DNA from: Roseobacter litoralis Och 149
Lineage (GTDB): Bacteria > Pseudomonadota > Alphaproteobacteria > Rhodobacterales > Rhodobacteraceae
Assembly (NCBI RefSeq): GCF_000154785.2
Contig: NC_015730.1
Coordinates: 3,038,001-3,102,000, forward strand
DNA length: 64,000 nucleotides
Direction of reading: 5' to 3'
Positions within the stretch are counted from its first letter, which is position 1, and every line of letters begins with the position of its first letter. The translations under genes and the position numbers were made by a program. The notes beneath the pieces were generated by a model, which saw only the letters and a program-made list of their open reading frames with translations, made no database searches and was not told where the DNA came from. This document shows positions 17,643 to 26,148 of the stretch, piece after piece.

Positions 17643-17833
17643 ATGGCTGCCTCCAGCTGCCGTGTCGCGTGTTTGCTTTTGTCAACTATCGCGTCAGGCT
17701 CGAAAATGCGACCCTCTTTAGCTGCCGCTCACCCTGCCCTCCCGGATGCCGCGAATACGAGCGCACCCTCACCATCAATGCAGGTGTTTCGCACAAATTA
17801 CTGGCAGGCGCGGACGCCCGCACTGAAACGACG

Positions 17834-17861
17834 TTGACATTTTTATGTAGCTACATATTAA
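17834..17861 (+). promoter_or_regulatory. Promoter with palindromic operator for the TRAP operon
   Basis: TTGACA (17834-17839) and TATTAA (17856-17861) are spaced by 16 bp. The spacer contains TATGTAGCTACATA (17844-17857), a perfect 14-bp palindrome with the GTnnnnAC-like centre expected for HutC-type GntR proteins. Binding there would block RNA polymerase. The divergent GntR/UTRA gene is the natural candidate regulator. Confidence 0.6.
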
Positions 17862-17891
17862 CTTAAAGGCAGGAAAAAACAAGGACCATAC

Positions 17892-17987
17892 ATGCCTGAC
17901 GCCCACGTCCTAACAGACATATGGATCGCTGAATTGGCGCTTACTGCACGCAGATTACCCGCGTTCAGGGCGCAATCTGCGTCATGA
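17892..17987 (+). CDS. Possible 31-codon leader peptide
   Basis: A short frame, MPDAHVLTDI... to a TGA at 17985-17987, begins about 30 nt downstream of the putative -10 element, with AAGGA eight bases before the ATG. It encodes no recognisable motif. It could be a leader peptide, a remnant of a lost gene, or chance. The only support is position and the ribosome-binding site. Confidence 0.2.
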   Translation: MPDAHVLTDIWIAELALTARRLPAFRAQSAS

Positions 17988-18098
17988 CCAGATGGCCCTG
18001 CCGTGTCGCCAGCTGTGCCATGCTCAGCGCAGAAAATCATCAGGACATCGCAATCAATCCGTTAACAAAACGAATATAAACCAATCAGGAGACAAAAT

Positions 18099-19184
18099 AT
18101 GGACAGACGTAATTTTTTGAAAACGGGAGCCGTTGGCGTTGCCGCGTCCACACTCGCCGCGCCCGCCATCGCGCAGGATGTGATGCAGTGGAAAATGGTC
18201 ACCGCATGGCCCAAAAACCTGCCCGGCCCCGGCGTTGCCGCGCAAATGCTGTCGGACCGGATCACAACCCTTTCCGGCGGTCGGATTGAAGTCAAACTGT
18301 TTGCGGCGGGCGAGTTGGTGCCCGGGCGCGGCGTGTTTGATGCCGTGTCCGAGGGCACCGCTGAGCTTTATCACGCTGTCCCCGCCTATTGGGGGTCAAA
18401 ATCCAAGGGCATCCTGCTTTTTGGCTCGCAACCCTTTGGCCTGCGCGCCGATGAGCAGTTCGGCTGGATGCAGCATGGCGGGGGACAGGCCCTTTATGAT
18501 GAAATGTACGGGCGTTTCGGGATCAAACCATTCCTGTGCGGCAACTCCGGCCCTCAATGGGCGGGCTGGTTCAAGAACGAAATCAACTCGGTCGAAGACC
18601 TCAAAGGGTTGAAATTCCGCACCACCGGGATTGCTTCGCAGATGGCGGCGAAAATGGGCATGGCCGCCGAAGCCATGAGCGGCCCCGCAATGTTCCAGGC
18701 GCTGCAAACCGGCGCGCTGGATGCCGGCGAATTTATCGGACCGTGGACGGATTCCGCATTGGGCTATTATCAGGTCGCCAAGAACTATTACTGGCCCGGT
18801 GTTGGGGAACCCTCCTCTGCCGAGGAATGCGGTGTCAATGCCGATGCTTTCGCCGCTTTGCCTGACGATCTGAAGGAAGTCGTGACGCAGGCTTGCACAG
18901 GGCTCTATAACCCCGTGTGGACCGAATACACGACCAAACATGCGCAAGCCCTCAAAACGCTGGTGTCCGAGCATGGCGTTAACGTGCGCAAACTGCCCGA
19001 TGACGTGATCGCGGCCATGGGCAGCGCCGCCGGTGAAATCATGGAAGAATACCGCGCGGATGACGATGAACTGGTGCGTCGTATCACCGAAAGCTTTATC
19101 GCGTATCGCGATCTGGTGGGCGGTTACATGACCTATGCGGACAACGGGCAAATGAACGCCCGCGCCGGTGTACTCGGCTATTGA
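18099..19184 (+). CDS. TRAP transporter substrate-binding protein (DctP family, TakP-like)
   Basis: A 361-residue periplasmic receptor with a Tat leader (MDRRNFLKTGAVGVAA, cleavage near AIAQ at about residue 26). The DctP fold is shown by FAAGELVPGRGVFDAVSEG (about 68-86), LKGLKFRTTG with the carboxylate-binding Arg (about 168-177), and GEFIGPWTD (about 211-219). The WKMVTAWPK start and GEFIGPW motif resemble the TakP subgroup, which binds 2-oxo acids, so an organic acid is likely; the specific one is unknown. First structural gene of the operon, followed by a GC-rich hairpin. Confidence 0.92.
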   Translation: MDRRNFLKTGAVGVAASTLAAPAIAQDVMQWKMVTAWPKNLPGPGVAAQMLSDRITTLSGGRIEVKLFAAGELVPGRGVFDAVSEGTAELYHAVPAYWGSKSKGILLFGSQPFGLRADEQFGWMQHGGGQALYDEMYGRFGIKPFLCGNSGPQWAGWFKNEINSVEDLKGLKFRTTGIASQMAAKMGMAAEAMSGPAMFQALQTGALDAGEFIGPWTDSALGYYQVAKNYYWPGVGEPSSAEECGVNADAFAALPDDLKEVVTQACTGLYNPVWTEYTTKHAQALKTLVSEHGVNVRKLPDDVIAAMGSAAGEIMEEYRADDDELVRRITESFIAYRDLVGGYMTYADNGQMNARAGVLGY

Positions 19185-19192
19185 GACGCCAC

Positions 19193-19219
19193 GGGCGCGC
19201 GGCCCTGTGCTGCGCGCCC
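19193..19219 (+). terminator. Hairpin between TRAP receptor and permease genes
   Basis: GGGCGCGC (19193-19200) and GCGCGCCC (19212-19219) form a perfect 8-bp GC stem with an 11-nt loop, starting 8 nt after the dctP-like stop. No T run follows. This favours mRNA stabilisation or partial termination, giving more receptor than permease. Confidence 0.6.
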
Positions 19220-19246
19220 ATGCTGCGTTAACGAGGGGGGAGTAGC

Positions 19247-19744
19247 GTGCTGGCATTTGCAGACGCGGTTGATCGGCTGAACCAAAGGGTCGCGAATGTA
19301 GTCCGTTGGCTGGCCCTGACGATGGTGCTGGTACAGTTTTGTATCGTCATTGGCCGCTATGTATTCGGCTATAACTCCATCGCGGCACAGGAAAGCGTGC
19401 TCTACATGCATGCGACACTTTTCATGTTGGGCGCAGGCTACACGCTGCTGGTCGACAAGCACGTGCGCGTTGACGTCTTTTACGCCAAGCTCACCGAACG
19501 TAATCGCCGCAGGATCGATATTTTCGGGCATCTGTTTTTGCTGCTGCCCTCCATGACAGTGCTGCTCTATTGGTCATGGCCTTCGGTGCGCAATTCCTGG
19601 AAAATTCTTGAAGGTCCGATGTCCGTCGGCGGGATCGAAGCCGTCTTTCTGCTCAAATCGCTGATCCCGGCGTTTTGCTGTCTCATCATCCTGCAATCGC
19701 TGTCCCTTTTGATCCGTCTGCTTGTGCAAGGTGCGAAATCGTGA
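19247..19744 (+). CDS. TRAP transporter small permease (DctQ)
   Basis: A 165-residue membrane protein with four predicted helices (about 18-38, 52-72, 95-115, 130-152), the DctQ pattern. It starts with GTG, preceded by a GAGGGGGG Shine-Dalgarno run. It overlaps the large permease gene by 4 bp (GTGA), so both membrane subunits are translationally coupled. Confidence 0.9.
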   Translation: MLAFADAVDRLNQRVANVVRWLALTMVLVQFCIVIGRYVFGYNSIAAQESVLYMHATLFMLGAGYTLLVDKHVRVDVFYAKLTERNRRRIDIFGHLFLLLPSMTVLLYWSWPSVRNSWKILEGPMSVGGIEAVFLLKSLIPAFCCLIILQSLSLLIRLLVQGAKS

Positions 19745-21291
19745 CCGAATACCTGGACCTGATCATGTTTGCGGCCCTCATGGTCGCGATCCTTTCAGGC
19801 TTTCCGGTCTCGTTTAGCATCGCAGGCGTGGCTGTGGTTTTTGCCTATCTCGGTTGGATGATGGGGATCATGAATGTTTCCCTTCTGGGGGCTTTGGGGC
19901 AACGCGCGTTTGGGCTGATCAGCAATCAGGTGCTGATTGCCATCCCCGTTTTCGTGTTCATGGGCGCGGTGCTGGAAAAGAGCAAAATCGCCGAAGAGCT
20001 GCTCGACACCATGGCGCGCTGCTTTGGGCAGTTGCGGGGTGGCTTGGGCATATCCGTGGTTCTGGTGGGCGCGCTGCTGGCGGCCTCGACGGGCATAGTG
20101 GGCGCGACGGTGATCGCGATGGGGCTGATCGCGCTGCCCACGATGTTGCGCGCAGGCTATAACCCGGCGGTCGCCTCGGGTATTGTCTGCACGGCGGGCA
20201 CTCTGGGGCAGATCATCCCCCCCTCAACTCTGCTCATCATCCTCGCTGACGTGATGTCAAACGCCTTCCAGCAAGCCCAATACGAACAGGGCAAATTCTC
20301 GGTCGAGGCGCTCTCGGTGGGGCAGTTTTTTGCCGCAGCCCTTATACCGGGCCTTCTTTTGGTGACGCTTTACCTGCTCTATATCCTCATTCGCGGCGCG
20401 CTCAGACCCGCCGATATGCCCCCTGCGGAACTCGGTCTGGGCCGCCCGGACAGCCGTGAGGTTCTGGCGGCGATCCTGCCACCCGTCCTGCTGATCTTTG
20501 CGGTGCTGGGGGCCATCCTTGGCGGCATTGCCACCCCGACCGAGGCCGCCTCCGTCGGCGCGATCGGGGCCCTTTTGATGGCCGGGCGCAGAACCAGCAG
20601 TCACACGCGGTTGATCCTTTTGGGCGTCGGTGCCTTGATTGCGCTGGCCATTCTCGCGGGGTCATTTCCCATTCGCCTTCAGCGCAACGACAATGGCATG
20701 CTGGAATGGGTTGCCGGCGCTGTTTACGCATTACTTGCGCTGACAGGGCTTGGGGCGGTCGGATTGGCGCTGCGGGCCGCGTTCCGCAAAAGGATCATTC
20801 ATGACGCGCTGAACTCGACCCTGACCATGACGGCGATGATCTTTGCAACCATCCTTGCGGCGGGTTTCTTTTCGCTGGTTTTCATCGGCCTGGGCGGAGA
20901 GGAACGTGTCGAGCACATCTTGGGAAGCCTGCCGGGTGGCCCCAGTGGCACGCTTCTGTTTGTCATGCTATTTGTTTTTGTTCTGGGCTTTTTCCTCGAT
21001 TTTGTAGAAATCTCCGTGATCGTGCTGCCGTTGGTGGTCCCGTCCCTGATCATGATGGGCCATGATCCCATATGGCTCGGCATCCTTTTGGCCATCAACC
21101 TGCAAACCAGCTTTTTGACGCCGCCATTCGGGTTTTCACTGTTTTATCTGCGCGCAGCAGCCCCTGACGAGATTGCAACAAGCCAGATATATCGTGGCGT
21201 GGTGCCTTTCATCGGCTTGCAAGCGGTCGGCATTTTTCTCGTTTGGAGCATGCCGTCCCTTGCCACATGGCTGCCCGGCGCCTTGTTTTAG
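19741..21291 (+). CDS. TRAP transporter large permease (DctM), enlarged form
   Basis: A 516-residue permease; the usual DctM length is about 425-440. The N-terminal half has the conserved family features (for example ASTGIVGATVIAMGLIALP and GTLGQIIPPSTLLIIL). Between about residues 275 and 370 there is extra sequence with two or three more hydrophobic segments before the C-terminal half (FFLDFVEISVIVLPL). The GTG at 19741 overlaps the small permease stop and replaces an upstream ATG at 19675 that lies inside that gene. Last gene of the TRAP operon. Confidence 0.9.
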   Translation: MTEYLDLIMFAALMVAILSGFPVSFSIAGVAVVFAYLGWMMGIMNVSLLGALGQRAFGLISNQVLIAIPVFVFMGAVLEKSKIAEELLDTMARCFGQLRGGLGISVVLVGALLAASTGIVGATVIAMGLIALPTMLRAGYNPAVASGIVCTAGTLGQIIPPSTLLIILADVMSNAFQQAQYEQGKFSVEALSVGQFFAAALIPGLLLVTLYLLYILIRGALRPADMPPAELGLGRPDSREVLAAILPPVLLIFAVLGAILGGIATPTEAASVGAIGALLMAGRRTSSHTRLILLGVGALIALAILAGSFPIRLQRNDNGMLEWVAGAVYALLALTGLGAVGLALRAAFRKRIIHDALNSTLTMTAMIFATILAAGFFSLVFIGLGGEERVEHILGSLPGGPSGTLLFVMLFVFVLGFFLDFVEISVIVLPLVVPSLIMMGHDPIWLGILLAINLQTSFLTPPFGFSLFYLRAAAPDEIATSQIYRGVVPFIGLQAVGIFLVWSMPSLATWLPGALF

Positions 21292-21460
21292 CGGCCTTGT
21301 CTTTCTGCCAGTGCACAACAGCATAGACAGCGATCCGACAACACGTGTTCCGTCATTATGAAGCGTTCTGCCGCTTGCGTGCTGCATCGCTTTCTAAACG
21401 GGTGTTCAAATGGTTCTCGCCGTTCTACGATCAGCCCCAATGCAAATTGAGGAGCAAGAT

Positions 21461-21775
21461 GTGGCAGTTTCAACAATAGAAGAAGACCTTACCATCAAAG
21501 GCAACATCTCGTCGAAGGGCGGGAACGTCGATGTAAAAGGCAAGGTGATTGGGGATGTCACGGCAGAGGCTGTGCTTGTTCATGGAACCGGCTCACTCGA
21601 CGGGGCGCTCGCAGCAAAGAAGATCGCCATTCAGGGCAAACACAAAGGCACCTTGAAATGCGACGACCTGACATTTGCCTCCACCGCGCAAGTCGAGGCG
21701 GACGTGAGCGCGCGAACGATGACAACCGAAAGCGGCGCAAAGATTCTCGGCAAGGTTCAAATAACGGGGCAGTAA
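21461..21775 (+). CDS. Bactofilin (polymer-forming cytoskeletal protein)
   Basis: A protein of about 104 residues made of a right-handed beta-helix (DUF583). Repeating hydrophobic/glycine strands are seen in LTIKGNISSKGGNVDVKGKV and onward. Bactofilins polymerise under the membrane without nucleotide and position cell-wall or stalk enzymes. I prefer the GTG at 21461 because GAGGAG lies six bases upstream; the frame is open to an ATG at 21410, which has no ribosome-binding site. No M23 peptidase partner gene is adjacent. Confidence 0.85.
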   Translation: MAVSTIEEDLTIKGNISSKGGNVDVKGKVIGDVTAEAVLVHGTGSLDGALAAKKIAIQGKHKGTLKCDDLTFASTAQVEADVSARTMTTESGAKILGKVQITGQ

Positions 21776-21824
21776 CGACTGAGCGTGCTTTGAACACCGA
21801 GAGCATGCAAAAACCAAGCGTGAA

Positions 21825-21851
21825 CAGCGCACCCTAACGGCAGGTGCGCTG
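21825..21851 (+). terminator. Hairpin downstream of bactofilin
   Basis: CAGCGCACC (21825-21833) and GGTGCGCTG (21843-21851) form a perfect 9-bp stem with a 9-nt loop, 49 nt after the bactofilin stop. No T tract follows, so it may act as a transcript 3' end or a rho-assisted terminator. Confidence 0.45.
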
Positions 21852-21985
21852 CAACATCAGGCATCCAAGGCATCGTCGTCCCCCCTTCCCGCAGGCCTGC
21901 CGAGGTTCGGACGAGGTCCTGATCGCACAGCCTTCGACAGGTCCGTGGGCTTGGACCCTCGCGCAGCGTCTATCTCTTTGAAAGT

Positions 21986-22012
21986 CAGTTCAATCGTTAT
22001 TCGATTGAGCTG
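21986..22012. promoter_or_regulatory. Inverted repeat upstream of the acyl-CoA dehydrogenase gene
   Basis: A 27-bp imperfect palindrome: CAG-T-TCAATCG (21986-21996), centre TTATT, then CGATTGA-G-CTG (22002-22012). Ten of eleven arm positions pair. It lies 46 bp upstream of the ATG at 22059, as expected for an operator of a TetR- or MarR-type regulator, or it could fold as an RNA hairpin. No regulator gene is adjacent. Confidence 0.4.
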
Positions 22013-22058
22013 AGGTACACAGCTTCTATGCTGTCTCAAATCACATAAAGGGGCACTC

Positions 22059-23237
22059 ATGACACTTTCCACAGTTGCCAAGGCACGCGAACTCGCGCCA
22101 GTTTTCGCAGCGCGCGCCCCGAAATGGGACGTCGAACGCACCTATTGCTGGGACAACATCACGGATCTTGTCGATGCGCAGATTATGGGGATGACCATTC
22201 CCAAGGAACTGGGCGGTCTAGGTGCCAGCTACCTTGATGTCATCCATGTCGTCGAAGAAGTGGCAAAAGCATGTACGCTCACAGCGCGGGTCGTGGTGGA
22301 AGCCAATATGGGTGGTATCAGCGCCGTCATGGCCTATGGCACGGATGCGCAGAAAAGCTTCTGCGCGCCCATTGTTCTGGCCGGAGACAAGCCCGCGATC
22401 TGCATCACGGAGCCCGATGCGGGCAGTGCCGCAACCGAGATGCGCACCACAGCCCGACGGCGTGGCGATACCTATGTGATCAATGGCACAAAGCACTGGA
22501 TTACCGGGGGCGGAGTGTCAAAACTCTACCTGATATTTGCCCGGGTTCTGGACGAAGACGGATCAGACCTCGGGATTACTGGTTTTATCGTCCACTCAGA
22601 CCCGTCGGCAGGCATACTTCCGAAGGGTTTTACCGTTGTCGGCCGTGAAAAAACCATGGGCCTGTGCGGTATGCCCGAAGCAGAACTCAGATTTGAAAAC
22701 CTCGTGGTTGGTGCAGACATGGCACTGATCCCGCCATCGGGGTTCAAGCGCGGGTTTGCAGAATTAATGAATGCCTATAACTCTCAGCGCGTTGGTGCGG
22801 GCATGATCGCAATGGGCGTGGCAGCTGGCGCGTTGGAACATGCAAAAAGGTATCTGTTGGAGCGCAAGCAATTCGGACGACCTTTGGCGGAATTTCAGGG
22901 ACTGCAGTGGATGGTTGCGGACATGGATACCCAACTTCATGCGGCGCGACTGATGTTACATGAGGCTGCAAAGTCGCGCGGGCCGGATGGCAGTCAATTT
23001 CCTGATATGACGATGGCTGCGCGCGCCAAACTGTTTGCATCAGAGATGGCTATCAAAGTTGTGAGCGACTCTTTGCAGATGTTCGGCGCGCGCGGGTATG
23101 GGGACCGCGAACCGCTTGAACGCATGTACCGCGATGTCCGGATGTTCACCATTGGCGGTGGCACGGCGCAAGTTCTGCGCACTCAGATCGCAGGGTCCGT
23201 GCTGGGCATCAAAACACCACAAACACGTGACACCTGA
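22059..23237 (+). CDS. Acyl-CoA dehydrogenase family protein
   Basis: A 392-residue flavoenzyme of the FadE/CaiA fold. The FAD/acyl-CoA motif is ITEPDAGSAATEMRTTA (about 111-127), and the helical C-terminal domain contains ERKQFGRPLAEFQGLQ (about 268-283). It would insert a double bond at C2-C3 of an acyl-CoA using FAD and ETF. At the place where most members have catalytic Glu (YEGT) this one reads TIGGGTAQVL, so the base is missing there or supplied elsewhere. AAAGGGG precedes the ATG. The substrate is unknown and no other beta-oxidation gene is adjacent. Confidence 0.9.
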   Translation: MTLSTVAKARELAPVFAARAPKWDVERTYCWDNITDLVDAQIMGMTIPKELGGLGASYLDVIHVVEEVAKACTLTARVVVEANMGGISAVMAYGTDAQKSFCAPIVLAGDKPAICITEPDAGSAATEMRTTARRRGDTYVINGTKHWITGGGVSKLYLIFARVLDEDGSDLGITGFIVHSDPSAGILPKGFTVVGREKTMGLCGMPEAELRFENLVVGADMALIPPSGFKRGFAELMNAYNSQRVGAGMIAMGVAAGALEHAKRYLLERKQFGRPLAEFQGLQWMVADMDTQLHAARLMLHEAAKSRGPDGSQFPDMTMAARAKLFASEMAIKVVSDSLQMFGARGYGDREPLERMYRDVRMFTIGGGTAQVLRTQIAGSVLGIKTPQTRDT

Positions 23238-23421
23238 TCAACACTTATGGGTTTACGCAAACCTCAGTGCATATAGAGCCGAGATCCCCATGTTTGATGC
23301 CATCGGCCTCGGCCAAGCACAGGATCATGTTTTAACTGCGCGCGCGTGGCACCTGGTCGCCACCGAGTGAAGGGTCAGGATTTGATGTGTTTTCCGCAGA
23401 CACGGGACATGACACTCGGAC

Positions 23422-23688
23422 CTAGCCTGCCGCAGTTGTCGCAAGTTCAATTGCGCGGGAGAGCGCTTCATCTACGAAATGCGTTGGCCGGTTGGCGGTA
23501 CAGACTTGTCTGCGGCCCGGTCCAACCTCGAAAACGCATGGCACATAGGTTCCATCCGCAACTGCCGAGGCGCAGGGAACCCACCTTCCTCCGGGGCCTT
23601 CAACAGCTTTTCCAATCTGCACGTTTACGGCGCCCGGCGGCGGACTGGTTACAAGAACGGACGTGTCAAAAAGCTCAGCAAGGCTCAT
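23422..23688 (-). CDS. Small hypothetical protein (88 aa)
   Basis: A frame of 88 codons starting at an ATG at 23688 with GGAGA six bases upstream. The product (MSLAELFDTSVLVTS...) is soluble, has two Cys (in WVPCASAVADGTYVPCVF) separated by 12 residues, and shows no motif I recognise. The frame is open further upstream to 23793, but the ribosome-binding site favours the shorter form. It stands alone between the acyl-CoA dehydrogenase and the GGDEF-EAL gene. Confidence 0.55.
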   Translation of the reverse strand: MSLAELFDTSVLVTSPPPGAVNVQIGKAVEGPGGRWVPCASAVADGTYVPCVFEVGPGRRQVCTANRPTHFVDEALSRAIELATTAAG

Positions 23689-24043
23689 TACGTCTCCTTT
23701 CAAGGATCGACTGTGAGCCTGATAAATCACGGGTGGGTCTGTCAAGAATATGGCCGCATCTGCCTCATTGCCTCCGCTCTGCCGCATTTGCATTGCATGA
23801 GGTGCAAAAACAGAAAGGTCAGATGGCGCAGTTTGCTAGGGTCACTTCGGATACCCAAAGAAAATGACTTTAAAACAGTAAGCTATGCGATTAGCGAGAG
23901 GCTTGCCAAAATAATGTCAATTTTAGATGTGTTCCTCAATATGGTCACTTTTTGTTTTGAATTTCCATCGCCAGAATAATGAAATCACCCTTGCGAGGGG
24001 TTAAAGGCCCTGATTATCTGACTGGTTTCAAGCCAAATGACAG
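23689..24043. other. Intergenic region without recognised features
   Basis: 355 bp between the small hypothetical gene and the end of the GGDEF-EAL gene. It should include the promoter of the small gene. AT content rises towards 23870-23980. No RNA gene, repeat or convincing frame is seen. Confidence 0.45.
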
Positions 24044-25903
24044 TCAACCCGCTCCGGCGATACCGCGGACGACGCTGCTCTTGATATCCGACTGTTCAGG
24101 AGACCAAAACTGCCCCCCTGATTCAAGGAGCCTGTTGCGCAGGTCATCTTCACACATCGGCTTGCCGAAATAGAATCCTTGCAGGTAATCGCAGCCCATC
24201 TCGCTGACGAGACGCGCATGTTCTTCGGTTTCGACACCTTCAGCAACCACCCGCATACCAAGGCTTTTACCGATACCCACGATAGATGCGACGAGCGGCC
24301 TTGTGCTTGCTTCCTCGACAATCGGCTGGATAAAGTTACGGTCAATCTTCAGGATCGAAGGTCTGATTTTCAGCAGCCCCGACACCGAAGCATGCCCAGT
24401 CCCGAAATCATCAAGGGCAATCGTTACCCCCAACTCGTCCAACTCGTCGATGGTCCAGCGGACCACATCACCCATCCGATCCAGATAAACTGATTCAAGA
24501 ATTTCGATCGTCAGTCTTTGAGGACTGATGCCCGAGCTTTTAATGTCGTGGATGAAAGTTGGATCCGCCAAACGCGCCGCAGAAACATTCACAGCAACGC
24601 GTGGAAGATCTACGCCCGCCTCGTCAAAGCGAGACAGCGCCCCGTGCACACTGGCAAAGATGATTTCATCAATTTGCTTGAGGATCCCCATGTTTGCGGC
24701 AGTATCCAGAAACGCCGCCGGCGCCAGAATACCCTGCGTTGGATGCGCCCACCTGACCAGCATTTCCGCGCATGCAATTCTGCCGGTCTGTGCATCAATC
24801 AAGGGCTGAAAATACGGGACGAACTCACATCTTTCGCACGCCAGCAAGAGGTCCGATGCCAGTTTTTTGGTAGCAATGGACTTGGCGTGCATCTCTTCGG
24901 TAAAGAAAGACCACCGTCCCTTTCCTTGCGATTTCGCGTGATAAAGCGCTTCGTCGGCGTCTGCGACAACCTGCTCGGCATGTTCCATGTACTTGTTGGC
25001 AATTGCCACGCCAACACTTGCACTGCAGGCAGTCGACTTACCGTCACATGCAAAAGGCGCCTGCATCGTTCCGACGATTTCATCGGCCAGACTGCTGATG
25101 TTGAGCGCGCTCTGCGCCAGTGGCCTCAGTATGATAAACTCATCCCCGCCAAGACGCGCGACAAGGTCGGATTCACCAGTCAAATCGCGCAGCATATCCG
25201 CCACGGAAACCAGCAACCGGTCGCCCGCTTCATGGCCAAGCGTGTCATTCACAAACTTGAACCGGTCAAGATCAATGTAGATTACGGCAAATTCCGTGCC
25301 ATGCTTCTTGAGGTTCTCAATCCAAGTCTTTAGCTCAATCTCAAAATGGCGTCGGTTTGAAAGGCCCGTCAAAGCGTCTTCGTTTGCGTCTTTGGCCACA
25401 GACTTTGCAAGTTGGAGCAGACGCGTGTTTTCTTTCTCCAGACGTTGAACCTGCTCAAGCGCTTTCTCATAGCCCTCCTGATCCGATAACGCAGGGCCGT
25501 TTATCGCATGCCTCGCCGCATCTGCTTGCTCTTCCTCCAGTTCGACGATCGAGCACAGCCACCAGCGGTTTCCCGTCTCTGGGTCAGACAGGTGTACCCA
25601 ACTCATGCGTTGCCAGTAGACCTCACCATTTTTGCGGTTGTTGCGCGACTTGGTCGAGAAGTTTTCCCATTTCATCAATTTTTCGATAATGAAAAGGTGA
25701 ACGCCCTGCCCCATATCAGGACCGATTAATATGGTCCCACGTTTGCCCAGAGCCTCTGACGCCGTGTAACCGGAAATCGTTGTGAAGGCTTTGTTACTCC
25801 ACTGAATCTCCATAACTGCGCCGTCATCATTCGACGCCAAAGCAAGTGCGAGCCCTTCGGTGCACTTGTCATTAATTTGGTTGAATATCTGAGCAGGTAT
25901 CAT
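24044..25903 (-). CDS. PAS-GGDEF-EAL protein (cyclic-di-GMP turnover)
   Basis: A protein of about 619 residues: an N-terminal PAS-like sensor (about 10-130, NKAFTTISGYTASEALGKRG), a short coiled linker, a GGDEF domain with intact motif RLGGDEFIIL, and a C-terminal EAL domain. In the EAL domain the first motif reads AEMLVRW, while LDDFGTGHAS, LKIDRNFIQ, VAEGVETEEHA and LQGFYFGKP are all present. Both diguanylate cyclase and phosphodiesterase activity are possible. The ATG at 25903 is preferred; a TTG at 25978 would add 25 residues. It is divergent from an unknown gene and MFS transporter. Confidence 0.9.
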   Translation of the reverse strand: MIPAQIFNQINDKCTEGLALALASNDDGAVMEIQWSNKAFTTISGYTASEALGKRGTILIGPDMGQGVHLFIIEKLMKWENFSTKSRNNRKNGEVYWQRMSWVHLSDPETGNRWWLCSIVELEEEQADAARHAINGPALSDQEGYEKALEQVQRLEKENTRLLQLAKSVAKDANEDALTGLSNRRHFEIELKTWIENLKKHGTEFAVIYIDLDRFKFVNDTLGHEAGDRLLVSVADMLRDLTGESDLVARLGGDEFIILRPLAQSALNISSLADEIVGTMQAPFACDGKSTACSASVGVAIANKYMEHAEQVVADADEALYHAKSQGKGRWSFFTEEMHAKSIATKKLASDLLLACERCEFVPYFQPLIDAQTGRIACAEMLVRWAHPTQGILAPAAFLDTAANMGILKQIDEIIFASVHGALSRFDEAGVDLPRVAVNVSAARLADPTFIHDIKSSGISPQRLTIEILESVYLDRMGDVVRWTIDELDELGVTIALDDFGTGHASVSGLLKIRPSILKIDRNFIQPIVEEASTRPLVASIVGIGKSLGMRVVAEGVETEEHARLVSEMGCDYLQGFYFGKPMCEDDLRNRLLESGGQFWSPEQSDIKSSVVRGIAGAG

Positions 25904-26148
25904 GTGTAGAACCCTAAACGTTGCTGCCTTTGTGCCATCCAGACGATTAAGAACGGTTAAGTCAAAACCCAGCGCCAAACCTTTTTTAATGAAAACTAGA
26001 ATGATTTAGGCGCTGTTACGCACGACCGACAGGCAATCAGAAGTGCGTCTGAAAAACGCAAAATATCACGAAATTAAGATGTAGCTCACACAACATTAAC
26101 CAATTGGTGTGAACGTGCGCTTCAGACATAAATCAGAGGGCCGCCTGC

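Larger units (their letters stand above)
17643..18098. other. Divergent control region, gntR / TRAP operon
   Basis: 456 bp between the divergent regulator and dctP-like genes. It holds the promoter/operator at 17834-17861 and a short frame at 17892-17987 (separate entries). The rest shows no recognisable gene or RNA. The transcript leader to the TRAP genes would be about 230 nt, unusually long. Confidence 0.5.
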
